Positions 16,175-24,946 of a DNA stretch of 64,000 nt are shown one piece after another. Source of the stretch: JBKECO01 sp047974745. Its GTDB lineage: Bacteria; Bacillota; Clostridia; Lachnospirales; Lachnospiraceae. The stretch lies in NCBI GenBank assembly GCA_047974745.1, contig JBKECO010000007.1, positions 1-64,000 of the forward strand, read 5' to 3'. Position 1 is the stretch's first letter, and every line of letters starts with the position of its first letter. The position numbers were made by a program, and so were the translations under genes. Under the pieces are notes generated by a model, which saw only the letters and a program-made list of their open reading frames with translations, ran no database searches and was not told the origin of the DNA.

Positions 16175-17134
16175 ATGAGTACGATAATAATTGACGGCCT
16201 TGCATTTTCTCTGCCCTTATTTGTTATGGCAATTGGTGGTATCTACAGTGAACGCAGCGGTATCACAAATCTTGCGTTGGAAGGACTACAAGGATTCGGA
16301 GCATTTACCGGAGCTCTAGTCGCTGTGATAGCAGCACAGTTCGTAGCAGGAACCTCCTCAATTCCATTTTATCTAGCGATCATCTTCGCAATGATAGGCG
16401 GTATGCTGTTTTCTGTCATCCATGCTTCCTTATGTATTTATTTTAAAGCAGATATGGTCATAAGTGGTGTGGTGATCAACATACTGGCAATGGCGTTGAC
16501 GGAATTTCTGACAAAACAGCTCAACAGTAGTATTTTTCATGCACCTTCGAATAAATTCGTTCTTGGAATTTCCGGAAGAGTAACGGTGCCGATTCTATCG
16601 AAGATACCGTTCATTGGCTCTGTATTTACAAATTTATACACATTTCAGTTCATTATTGTGATTGTTGCAGTAATTGCCTGGTTCGTTATGTATAAAACTC
16701 GGTTTGGACTCCATCTTCGCGCTTGTGGAAACAATCCCCATGCAGTAGATGCGGCAGGCATCCATGTTGGACGAATTCGGTTTATCGCAGTACTGGTATC
16801 TGGCGCTCTGTCTGGTCTTGGCGGTATCTGCTTTGCTTATTCCGTTTCAGCGAGTTTTTCTCCATCGATCTATGTCGGATATGGTTACCTTGCTATTGCG
16901 GCATATATTTTTGGCAACTGGCAGATCATGCCAACTCTTGCTGCCTGTCTGCTTTTTGGCTTTGCAAGGTCAGCGGGCTATCGGATCGTACAGGCTCTGG
17001 CGATGCCAAGCAGCTATCAGGATCTGGTAATGATCCTTCCATATCTTCTAACTCTGCTTCTTCTGATATTTTTTAGTAAAAAGAACCGGGCTCCAAAGGC
17101 GCTTGGTGTGATTTATGATAAAGGCGCTAGGTAA
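16175..17134 (+). CDS. ABC importer permease 2 (NupQ/YufQ-like)
   Basis: A 319-residue membrane protein of the same family as permease 1, with SERSGITNLALEGLQGFGA, FKADMVISGVVINILAMAL and LSGLGGICFAYS. The start ATG directly abuts the TAA of permease 1, and GGAGGG precedes it. It completes a four-gene importer (binding protein, ATPase, two permeases). Import of purine nucleosides would suit a fermenter, but the exact substrate is inferred from family. Confidence 0.92.
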   Translation: MSTIIIDGLAFSLPLFVMAIGGIYSERSGITNLALEGLQGFGAFTGALVAVIAAQFVAGTSSIPFYLAIIFAMIGGMLFSVIHASLCIYFKADMVISGVVINILAMALTEFLTKQLNSSIFHAPSNKFVLGISGRVTVPILSKIPFIGSVFTNLYTFQFIIVIVAVIAWFVMYKTRFGLHLRACGNNPHAVDAAGIHVGRIRFIAVLVSGALSGLGGICFAYSVSASFSPSIYVGYGYLAIAAYIFGNWQIMPTLAACLLFGFARSAGYRIVQALAMPSSYQDLVMILPYLLTLLLLIFFSKKNRAPKALGVIYDKGAR

Positions 17135-17136
17135 TC

Positions 17137-18924
17137 ATGCAAAAGAAATTGAATTTAAATTGGAAGACAATTAAGATGTTCCTTTGTGCCCTATTGATTC
17201 CGGCAATCAATTTTTATCTGCTGGAATTCTATACCCACAATGGTTTTGTAGAAGTGAGACCATGGGCACAGCTGTTCAATATTGTGCTCTATGAGCTCAT
17301 GTTACTATTTTTGTTTTTTTTGACCAGAAGTCTTAGGGTAGCACTTAGAATAGAGACTGTTTTTTCTATGCTCTTTGGATTGGTCAATTATTATGTTTAT
17401 ACGTTCCGCTCACTTCCACTTGTTCCCTGGGATCTGTTTTCCTTTAAAACAGCAGCAAGTGTAGCTGGGAATTACAATTTTTTGCCAGAACCAAGGGTGA
17501 TTGTAGTGATTGCCTGTTTTGTTCTGCTTTTCATTGCAGAGCACTTTTTGAACTATAAACTGAAACAGCATGCATGGAGTAAGACTGTACTGGGTGCGAT
17601 CATGGCGGCAGTTGTATTGATCTCTTTTTCAGTAAAGGTACAGGCAGAAGATTTTCAGAATAGTCATAGACTTTATAACAAGCTGTTTACACCCGTATAT
17701 ATGTGGCAGGTGAACGGACTGGTGCTGACTTTTGTAATGGATCTGCCATTTCTCACCATCGATAAGCCTGATGGATACAGTGTACAGGAGGCGAAAGAGG
17801 TACTGGAGACATATGAGGAAGATACAACAGAATCCGCAGCACATTCCGTCTACCCGAATATCATTGCAGTCATGAATGAGTCTTTTTCCGATCTTGCCGT
17901 TCTGGGTGATTTCACAGCCAGCCAGGATTATATGCCATTCTTTCATCAAATGGAGCAGGGTGCCGACAATACCATGACTGGATACCTGAATGTTTCCGTT
18001 CTGGGCGGGAACACGCCAAATACAGAATTTGAGTTCCTGACAGGCAACAGTATGGCATTCCTTCCCCAGGGAAGTATTCCATATCAGCAGTATATTACAC
18101 AGAGTATACCTGCATTACCGGAATATTTGAGGACTCTTGGCTATGCGACCTATGCAATGCACCCATATTATGCCAGTGGCTGGAGTCGGGAAACTGTATA
18201 TCCACTGCTGGGATTTGACGCATCTTATTTTATCAAAGATTATTATGGAGCTGAATATGTCCGAAATTATATTAGTGACAAATCCAGCGTAGATAAGATC
18301 ATTGAGGTCTATGAAAACAAGCAGACTGGAGAACCGGCATTTATCTTTAACGTGACCATGCAAAATCATGGTGGGTATTATGACAAATTTGATAATTTCA
18401 CCCCGGATATTACGGTGGAGAACTCCAGTTCCTATTCCCTTTCCTCCTATCTTTCGTTAATAAAACTGACAGATGAATCTTTAAGAACTCTCGTTTCTTA
18501 CTTTTCATTAGTAGAGGAACCAACGGTCATTGTGTTTTTTGGAGACCATCAGCCTAGTGATTCCGTCGCAGAGCCTATTCTTGCGCTTAATGGGATGTCA
18601 TATAAAACACTGACAGAAGAGGAGACTAAGAATCGATACAAAGTGCCGTTCATGATCTGGGCTAACTATGATATTCAGGAAGCGCAACATATCGAGACGA
18701 GTGTAAACTATCTTTCCTCTGTTCTGCTGAGTGCAGCTGGTGTGCCAAAAACGGACTATCAGAGCTTTTTAAGTGAACATATGGAATTATATCCAGTTAT
18801 TTCAGCCCAGAGGATTGTAAATTCCGCAGGGGAGGATGTATTAAAATCAGAGGTACAGGAGGAGCTATCGACCTATCAAAAGCTTCAATATTATCAGATC
18901 TTTGATGTTCAGGAGGAAGAGTGA
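17137..18924 (+). CDS. LTA synthase-family sulfatase-fold membrane protein
   Basis: A protein of 595 residues with about five N-terminal membrane spans (residues 10-175) and an extracellular sulfatase/phosphatase-fold domain. The nucleophile motif is NIIAVMNESFSDL, where LtaS has Thr and this group has Ser. Metal-site motifs GNTPNTEFEFLTGNS, TYAMHPYYASGWSRE and VIVFFGDHQPSDS are present. The family transfers glycerol-phosphate or similar groups to cell-surface glycans. It starts 2 bp after the permease gene but has little ribosome site. It is coupled to the YfhO-like gene that follows (stop and start overlap), suggesting joint work on lipoteichoic acid or glycolipid. Confidence 0.85.
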   Translation: MQKKLNLNWKTIKMFLCALLIPAINFYLLEFYTHNGFVEVRPWAQLFNIVLYELMLLFLFFLTRSLRVALRIETVFSMLFGLVNYYVYTFRSLPLVPWDLFSFKTAASVAGNYNFLPEPRVIVVIACFVLLFIAEHFLNYKLKQHAWSKTVLGAIMAAVVLISFSVKVQAEDFQNSHRLYNKLFTPVYMWQVNGLVLTFVMDLPFLTIDKPDGYSVQEAKEVLETYEEDTTESAAHSVYPNIIAVMNESFSDLAVLGDFTASQDYMPFFHQMEQGADNTMTGYLNVSVLGGNTPNTEFEFLTGNSMAFLPQGSIPYQQYITQSIPALPEYLRTLGYATYAMHPYYASGWSRETVYPLLGFDASYFIKDYYGAEYVRNYISDKSSVDKIIEVYENKQTGEPAFIFNVTMQNHGGYYDKFDNFTPDITVENSSSYSLSSYLSLIKLTDESLRTLVSYFSLVEEPTVIVFFGDHQPSDSVAEPILALNGMSYKTLTEEETKNRYKVPFMIWANYDIQEAQHIETSVNYLSSVLLSAAGVPKTDYQSFLSEHMELYPVISAQRIVNSAGEDVLKSEVQEELSTYQKLQYYQIFDVQEEE

Positions 18925-21416
18925 TGAAGCGAATTCACTTAAAAGACTGGCAAAAGCTATATCTTCTCGGATTTTTAATTCCGTTTTCTATACTGACGGT
19001 CTTGTATGCTGCGAACGGAGTCTATCCCTTTGGTACGAACTGTATCCTGCATATAGATATGTATCATCAATATGAGCCTTTTTTTACAGAGCTGATGGAC
19101 AAACTTAAGAATGGAGGGAGCCTGTTCTACTCATTTCGGATCGGCCTGGGCTCTGACTTCCTTTCCTTATTTGCATACTATCTTGCAAGTCCAGTAAATC
19201 TTCTTCTGGTTTTTTGGCCAGCTGATTTCGTGATCGAATTCATGACCTTGATTATCTTGTTGAAAATTGGACTTTGTGGCATGTCCTTTACTATGCTGTT
19301 ACGCTACAGATTTCAGAATGTACATTATGGCATGGCTGTTTTCGGTGCATTTTATGCTCTTTCCTCCTATCTGGCAGCATATAGCTGGAATATAATGTGG
19401 CTAGACTGCATCCTTCTTGCACCGGTCATCCTTTTAGGACTCGAAAGACTTGTCAGGGAAAAAAAGCCGGTGATGTACAGCATTCTATTAGCGGTATCCA
19501 TATTTAGCAATTTTTATATTTCTATCATGATCTGTATTTTTCTGGTTTTCTACTTTTTTATTTTTCTGCTGGAAGAAAATCGTGGATTAAGAGAAAGACT
19601 GCATTCTTTTTGGCTGTTCTTTTTGTATTCACTCTTGGCGGGGGGAATGGGAGCGGTGCTTCTGATACCTGAGGCGATCATATTAAGCTACAGTGGATCC
19701 TCAGACCTGAGCCTGCCGGACAAAGCGGAGAACTATTTTTCTCTGGTGAATGAGTTGGCAAGACATTTCTTTGGAGTTGAGACTTACACGGGAAGGGATC
19801 ATTGGCCAAATCTTTATAGTGGATCCGCAATTATCCTGTTATTGTTCTTATATCTGTTCAATAACAGAATCTCCTGGAAATACAAGATAACACGAATCCT
19901 GTTCATGGTATTTTTCTGGTTCAGTTTTTCAAATAATTTTCTTGATTTTTTCTGGCATGGATTTCATTTTCCAGACAGTCTGCCTGGGAGACAGTCCTTT
20001 CTTTATATTATGTTGATGCTTTTGATTGCATATGACTGTTTTCGAAATCTGGAGGGGATTTCAAGAAACCGATTCTATCTTTCTGCAGGACTTTCCTTCC
20101 TGGCGATCGCGATTGTCAGTTTTTTTTCAGACTCCGGACAGCTTACGAATGAACTGGTCATTTTAACAGCTATTTTTGTACTTTCCTATTGTATTCTATT
20201 GGGACTTCTCATTTTTGCAAAAAAAGAATACCAGAGACCAATTCTAATGCTTTTACTATTTATCACTTTTACAGAGCTGATTGCTAATTTTGCACTTACT
20301 GGAATTTCCGTAACGAGCAGAACAGCATACACGAAGAACTGGGAATCCTATCAGTCTCTTCTTTCACAGGTCGATGAGCAAGAAGATACATTTTACAGAG
20401 TCGAGGAGACAGAACGGCTAACAAAAAATGATGCGGCCATATATGGATATCGGTCGGCTACGATCTTTTCTTCTTTGATGGATATCGGAATTTCTGAGTT
20501 CTATAGAAAAGTAGGTATGGAAGGCGGCAAGAATTTTTACAGCTACAGTGGTGCGACACCTTTGACCTCTGCTCTGCTTTCAGTAAAATATCTTCTTTCA
20601 GACAGTCCATATGAAGAGGGACCATTGCGAACACTGCTCTACACAGATGGAACGAATTATCTTTATGAGAATATATACACACTTCCACTTGGATTTACGG
20701 TAGATCCAAAGGTCGTTTCGGGCATGATGGAAGAGACTTCTGATGATATTGGGAATCTGAATCTGATGACTTCGCTTCTTGAAGCAAATGCACCACTTTT
20801 TACAAAACTTCGCGATGACCTGGTGACAATTGAGACAGATCAGACCGTCATTCATGTTGAGGAGGATGGATATTTCTACGCCGTCTATGAGGATAAATCT
20901 GCCACAACAATCAAGGTCAGTGTGGGAGACAGAAGCAGAACTTTTACAAAGACGGATCATGTTTATATTCTGGACCTCGGATGGTGCAGTGCAGGAGAGG
21001 ATATCACGATCACCAACACCTCCAATACAGAGAACTTTAAGGTCGTTCCATATGCACTGAATATGCAGAGTGTATCAGAAGCCTTTGCTACTCTAAACAG
21101 TCAGACTTTAGAAAATCTGATAGTGACTGATACCCGAATAACCGGATCCATTACAGCAGATTCAGATACGGAACTGGTACTTTCCATTCCGAGTCAGAGC
21201 GGATGGACGGTGAAGGTAGATGGTGCCGTCACTGAAGTGGGCACATTTATGGGCAGCATGATCAGCATTCCAGTGACGCAGGGAACACATGACATTGAGC
21301 TTTACTATGAAACACCCGGATTAAAATTAGGACTGATGATTTCAAGCCTTAGTTTTGGAATACTGCTTTTCCTTATTTTGGCAGGGAAAGTATTTAAAAA
21401 AAGAAGAAAAGCATGA
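18924..21416 (+). CDS. YfhO-family multi-spanning membrane protein
   Basis: An 830-residue protein. Residues 1-480 contain about 12 hydrophobic spans with the family pattern IDMYHQYEPFFTELMDKL and RIGLGSDFLSLFAYYLASP. A soluble C-terminal part follows with SRTAYTKNWESY and ends in one more span and KKRRKA. YfhO-type proteins belong to the GT-C-like superfamily and are linked to lipoteichoic-acid glycosylation in Bacillus and Listeria relatives. The start is ATG 18924, not GTG 18921, because AGGAGGA (18911-18917) is 6 bp from it. The codon overlaps the preceding stop. Confidence 0.85.
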   Translation: MKRIHLKDWQKLYLLGFLIPFSILTVLYAANGVYPFGTNCILHIDMYHQYEPFFTELMDKLKNGGSLFYSFRIGLGSDFLSLFAYYLASPVNLLLVFWPADFVIEFMTLIILLKIGLCGMSFTMLLRYRFQNVHYGMAVFGAFYALSSYLAAYSWNIMWLDCILLAPVILLGLERLVREKKPVMYSILLAVSIFSNFYISIMICIFLVFYFFIFLLEENRGLRERLHSFWLFFLYSLLAGGMGAVLLIPEAIILSYSGSSDLSLPDKAENYFSLVNELARHFFGVETYTGRDHWPNLYSGSAIILLLFLYLFNNRISWKYKITRILFMVFFWFSFSNNFLDFFWHGFHFPDSLPGRQSFLYIMLMLLIAYDCFRNLEGISRNRFYLSAGLSFLAIAIVSFFSDSGQLTNELVILTAIFVLSYCILLGLLIFAKKEYQRPILMLLLFITFTELIANFALTGISVTSRTAYTKNWESYQSLLSQVDEQEDTFYRVEETERLTKNDAAIYGYRSATIFSSLMDIGISEFYRKVGMEGGKNFYSYSGATPLTSALLSVKYLLSDSPYEEGPLRTLLYTDGTNYLYENIYTLPLGFTVDPKVVSGMMEETSDDIGNLNLMTSLLEANAPLFTKLRDDLVTIETDQTVIHVEEDGYFYAVYEDKSATTIKVSVGDRSRTFTKTDHVYILDLGWCSAGEDITITNTSNTENFKVVPYALNMQSVSEAFATLNSQTLENLIVTDTRITGSITADSDTELVLSIPSQSGWTVKVDGAVTEVGTFMGSMISIPVTQGTHDIELYYETPGLKLGLMISSLSFGILLFLILAGKVFKKRRKA

Positions 21417-21463
21417 TAGTATTCCAGTATCAGAATTTTACACATAATTGATGGAGAGAGAAT

Positions 21464-21802
21464 ATGAAGATACAAGAATTCATACGCACTTACAAGCCTA
21501 AATTCCAGGAATATTGCCCGGCTGTTATTGATTCCGAGGGCAATGTTTATGAGTGCAGCGTCAGTCATTTAAAAACGCTGGAAGAAATTGCTAAGAGCCA
21601 GGAAAAAGAGATTGTGATTCCTGGCAATGTATCGCCCCTGCTTTTTCTTACTGCAAAGCTGTCCTGTGTTCTGGTGGATTACGAAAATCAGATCTACAGT
21701 ATATCCCTAACAAATGAACAACAGGAGGCATTGCTTTTACTATATCAGGCGAAGCTCATTAATTATATGCCAAAGAATATCCAAGAAGAATATTACTTAT
21801 AG
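21464..21802 (+). CDS. Hypothetical protein, 112 aa
   Basis: A soluble 112-residue protein beginning MKIQEFIRTYKPKFQEYCPA, with no recognised domain. It has two Cys (YCPA and ECSV), a hydrophobic core (VSPLLFLTAKLSCVLVDY) and a helical end (EQQEALLLLYQAKLINYMP). GGAGAGAG precedes the ATG. It stands between the YfhO gene and a palindrome-flanked cupin gene. I cannot assign a function. Confidence 0.65.
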   Translation: MKIQEFIRTYKPKFQEYCPAVIDSEGNVYECSVSHLKTLEEIAKSQEKEIVIPGNVSPLLFLTAKLSCVLVDYENQIYSISLTNEQQEALLLLYQAKLINYMPKNIQEEYYL

Positions 21803-21869
21803 AATACTTCTAGGAAGAATCTTATTTACCGAAGCCTATCTTTTATAGGCAGCAATTGAGGTGCGGCAT

Positions 21870-21901
21870 AGATAATATGTAGCCATGGCTACATATTATC
21901 T
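21870..21901. promoter_or_regulatory. Perfect 32-bp palindrome upstream of a cupin gene
   Basis: The left half AGATAATATGTAGCCA is followed immediately by its exact reverse complement, giving 16-bp arms with no loop. It is followed by GGATTAAG rather than a T-run, so a classical terminator is unlikely. A TATGAT hexamer at 21914 could be a -10 element, which would put the palindrome over the -35 region. A smaller hairpin GCCTAT/ATAGGC (21834-21850) lies just upstream and may end the preceding transcript. Confidence 0.7.
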
Positions 21902-21974
21902 GGATTAAGTGTTTTATGATAGAAATAGGAAATCAATAAAAATGAAAATACAAACGTTCGAAAGGAGTAATAGT

Positions 21975-22313
21975 ATGAGTGATATAATGAAAAATATTGA
22001 GAAATCAACGGTTTTGAATCTAAAGGATCTTGTGACATATCAGGAGGGACAGGTAGTGAGCAAGACTCTGGTTCAGAATTCTGCGATCAGCGTGACCTTA
22101 TTTGCATTTGCAAAAGGTGAAGAAATCAGCACCCATGAATCAGGCGGAGACGCTCTGGTCACTTGTCTTGACGGTGTAGGAAGGATCACGATCGATGGCG
22201 TAGAGTATCTGTTAGAAGAAGGACAATCCGTCGTTATGCCAGCAAAACATCCTCACGCTGTTTTTGCACAGGAAGCTTTTAAAATGTCACTAGTTGTTAC
22301 CTTTGTTGTATAG
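21975..22313 (+). CDS. Small cupin-domain protein
   Basis: A 112-residue single-domain cupin: ISVTLFAFAKGEEISTHESG, GDALVTCLDGVGRITIDG, EEGQSVVMPAKHPHAVFAQE. Ligand-type residues H (STHES) and H..H (KHPHAV) are present, so it probably binds a metal. AAAGGAG just before fixes the start at ATG 21975 although the frame is open from 21909. A ferredoxin gene follows 15 bp later; cupin and small ferredoxin side by side is a pattern I associate with clostridial genomes. The reaction is unknown. Confidence 0.85.
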   Translation: MSDIMKNIEKSTVLNLKDLVTYQEGQVVSKTLVQNSAISVTLFAFAKGEEISTHESGGDALVTCLDGVGRITIDGVEYLLEEGQSVVMPAKHPHAVFAQEAFKMSLVVTFVV

Positions 22314-22328
22314 TCTGAGGAGAGAAGC

Positions 22329-22514
22329 ATGAGAGCGGAAGTAGACCAGGAACTTTGTGTAGGCTGTGGTCTGTGCGCAAACACAGCACCCGATGTATTT
22401 GTAATGGATGAATTGGGTAAAGCCAGAGCCCATGGAGAAGTCACTCCTGATGTGGAGGATTACGCCAGAACTTGTGAAGAATTATGTCCGTTTAATGCGA
22501 TACGAATTGAATAG
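22329..22514 (+). CDS. Ferredoxin, single [4Fe-4S] type
   Basis: A 61-residue acidic protein: CVGCGLC near residue 11, two further Cys in TCEELCP, and an acidic surface (DELG, EVTPDVEDYA). The CxxCxxC...CP layout is that of 4Fe-4S ferredoxins such as those of Thermotoga and Desulfovibrio. GAGGAGAG precedes the ATG. It is a low-potential electron carrier; partners may be the hydrogenase or oxidoreductases elsewhere. A strong terminator follows. Confidence 0.92.
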   Translation: MRAEVDQELCVGCGLCANTAPDVFVMDELGKARAHGEVTPDVEDYARTCEELCPFNAIRIE

Positions 22515-22525
22515 AATTCGATTTT

Positions 22526-22565
22526 ACAGACGCTTATTCCGTTTTGAATAGGCGTCTGTTTTTTT
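22526..22565 (+). terminator. Intrinsic terminator of the cupin-ferredoxin unit
   Basis: ACAGACGCTTATTC and GAATAGGCGTCTGT form a 14-bp stem with one G:U pair, followed by a T-run. Confidence 0.9.
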
Positions 22566-22580
22566 AAGCAGCTCTTTAAG

Positions 22581-22609
22581 TTGAAATAAAGGATTCTCTG
22601 TGACATAAT
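22581..22609 (+). promoter_or_regulatory. Sigma-A promoter for the thioesterase-polA cluster
   Basis: TTGAAA, a 17-bp spacer and CATAAT lie 55 bp upstream of the thioesterase ATG. Genes from 22665 to about 28203 are closely spaced and could be read from it. Confidence 0.6.
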
Positions 22610-22664
22610 AAAAGGATATTATTGATTCTTTCGTAATTTATTATTTAACAAGGAGGTTGAAGTC

Positions 22665-23135
22665 ATGGCAGGAAGAGAAATTGATCTGTACAGATCCCAG
22701 AAACCGGTAACAATCAAGACATACGAGCATACAGCAAAATACTATGAGACAGATCAGATGGGAATCATTCATCATTCCAACTATATCAGATGGATGGAAG
22801 AGGCACGTATGGATTTGATGGATCAGATGGGTTTTACCTATAAAGAGATGGAAGAACTAGAGGTTATCAGTCCGGTGCTTTCAGTGACGTGCGAATATAA
22901 GAGCATGGTGCATTTTGATGATACAGTTGTGATCGAAACAAAAATGACCAGCTATAACGGCATAAAAATGACATTGGAGTATAGAATGACAGACAAAAGG
23001 ACAGGAGAGCTCCGAACTCTGGCTAAGAGCGAGCACTGCTTTTTGAACCGTAGCGGTAAACCGATCTCATTAAAAAGGATCTATCCGGAAATCGACACAA
23101 AATTTTTTACATTTTCAGAGGAGAACAGGTCATGA
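22665..23135 (+). CDS. Acyl-CoA thioesterase, hotdog fold (YbgC/FadM-like)
   Basis: A 156-residue protein with the 4HBT-class signature YYETDQMGIIHHSNYIRWME, where the Asp is the expected catalytic residue, then EVISPVLSVTCEYKSMVHFD. The family hydrolyses acyl-CoA thioesters. The ATG follows AAGGAGG. It overlaps the next gene by 4 bp (ATGA), so coupling to aminopeptidase P is likely translational, though no functional link is evident. Confidence 0.88.
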   Translation: MAGREIDLYRSQKPVTIKTYEHTAKYYETDQMGIIHHSNYIRWMEEARMDLMDQMGFTYKEMEELEVISPVLSVTCEYKSMVHFDDTVVIETKMTSYNGIKMTLEYRMTDKRTGELRTLAKSEHCFLNRSGKPISLKRIYPEIDTKFFTFSEENRS

Positions 23136-24931
23136 CACTTGAGGTGGACACAAGAATAAAGGATTTGCGGGCACTTATGACGGAACGGGAGATTGATTTC
23201 TATATCATTCCGACCTCAGACTATCATGAGTCAGAATACGTTGGAGATTTTTTTAAAGCAAGGGAGTTTATTTCTGGCTTTACCGGTTCAGCAGGAACGG
23301 TGGTGATCGGTCAGGAACATGCTGGACTTTGGACGGATGGAAGATATTTTATACAGGCTCAAAGACAGCTTGCTGGAAGTGAGATACAGCTGTATCCCAT
23401 GGAGGTGGAAGGAGTCCCAACGGTCAGGGAATTTATTATGGAACATCTGGGACAAGGAAATACTCTTGGCTTTGATGGCAAAGTTGTCAATGCAGAGTCT
23501 GCAGATAAATACAAAGAAATCGCCGAATCCAAAGGAGCAGGTATTCATACAAAGGATGACCTGATCGGAATGCTCTGGACCAATCGGCCAATGCTGCCTT
23601 CCACGCAGATATATGTACTGCCGGAACAGTATTCAGGCAGATCAGCAGTTGAAAAATTATCAAATATAAGAATTAAGATGAAGGAACAAAAGGCTGATTA
23701 CCATATTATAGCCTCACTTTATGATATTGCCTGGATCTTAAATATCAGAGCCAATGATATCCCACATGTTCCGGTGACCCTGTCTTTTTTGATTATTTCA
23801 AAGGATTCCTGTACTTTGTTCGTACAGGAACATTCGCTGAATCAGTTGGTCAGAACGCATCTGTCAGAGGCTGGTGTTACCATCAAGGAATATGATGACA
23901 TATATCAGGCGGCACAAAAAATCAAAGTTTGCAGCCGAGTTCTTTTGGATCGTGGAAAAGTAAATTCTAGAATCGTATGGAATCTAAATGAGAAAGTCGT
24001 GGTACTGGACCAGGAGAATCCTTCTGAACAAATGAAGGCAGTGAAGAATCACATAGAAGTGAAGAACACAATCAAGGCTCATATTAAAGATGGTGTGGCT
24101 TTCGTCAAATTCATGTACTGGCTGAAACAGACAGTCAACACTAGAGAAGTGACAGAAATCGAAGCTTCGGATTATCTGTACGAAAGAAGAAAGGAACAGG
24201 AACATTTTCTGGATCTTAGCTTTGATACCATTTCCGGATATAACGAAAATGCTGCAATGATGCACTATTCGGCAACCAAAGAATCCAATGCTACACTAAA
24301 ACCAAGTGGTTTTCTACTGATTGATTCTGGTGGACATTATTTAGAAGGGTCAACGGATATCACCCGTACGATCGCATTGGGACCTCTGACAGATGAAATG
24401 AAGAAGCATTTTACACTAGTCTGTGTAGCGAACTATAATCTTGCTGCTGCAAAGTTCCTATATGGCTGCAGCGGACATCAGCTGGACATACTTGCACGTG
24501 GACCCCTTTGGGATGAAGCGCTAGACTATAGATCGGGGACTGGTCATGGAATCGGACATATTCTCAATGTCCATGAAGGACCAAATTCTTTTCGATGGAA
24601 GCCACGTGCTGACAAACAGCCGGAGGCAGTATTAGAAGATGGCATGATCACTACAGATGAGCCGGGAATCTATCTGGAAGGGCAATATGGTATTCGGACA
24701 GAAAATGAGCTCTTATGCAGACAGGGAATCAAAAACGAATATGGACAATTTATGTATTTTCAGAATATAACATATGCACCGGTAGACCTTGACGCCATCG
24801 ATACAAATTGGATGAGTAAAAGAGACCGTGAGCGTCTCAATGCGTATCATAACGAAGTATATCAGGTTCTCTCGCCTTATCTGAGCGAACAGGAGAAGGA
24901 ATGGTTAAGAACATATACAAGAGAACTATAA
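23132..24931 (+). CDS. Xaa-Pro aminopeptidase P (M24B family)
   Basis: A 599-residue protein of the three-domain aminopeptidase P type: two creatinase-like N-terminal domains (about 1-310) and a pita-bread catalytic domain. The dimetal ligands are visible: Asp in LIDSGGHY and STDITRT, His in GTGHGIGHILNVHEGP, Glu in TTDEPGIYLEGQYGIRTENE. It removes the N-terminal residue before proline from peptides in the cytoplasm. Length matches the long bacterial/eukaryotic APP1 form rather than the 440-residue PepP. Confidence 0.93.
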   Translation: MTLEVDTRIKDLRALMTEREIDFYIIPTSDYHESEYVGDFFKAREFISGFTGSAGTVVIGQEHAGLWTDGRYFIQAQRQLAGSEIQLYPMEVEGVPTVREFIMEHLGQGNTLGFDGKVVNAESADKYKEIAESKGAGIHTKDDLIGMLWTNRPMLPSTQIYVLPEQYSGRSAVEKLSNIRIKMKEQKADYHIIASLYDIAWILNIRANDIPHVPVTLSFLIISKDSCTLFVQEHSLNQLVRTHLSEAGVTIKEYDDIYQAAQKIKVCSRVLLDRGKVNSRIVWNLNEKVVVLDQENPSEQMKAVKNHIEVKNTIKAHIKDGVAFVKFMYWLKQTVNTREVTEIEASDYLYERRKEQEHFLDLSFDTISGYNENAAMMHYSATKESNATLKPSGFLLIDSGGHYLEGSTDITRTIALGPLTDEMKKHFTLVCVANYNLAAAKFLYGCSGHQLDILARGPLWDEALDYRSGTGHGIGHILNVHEGPNSFRWKPRADKQPEAVLEDGMITTDEPGIYLEGQYGIRTENELLCRQGIKNEYGQFMYFQNITYAPVDLDAIDTNWMSKRDRERLNAYHNEVYQVLSPYLSEQEKEWLRTYTREL

Positions 24932-24946
24932 AGAAAGTTGGACATT

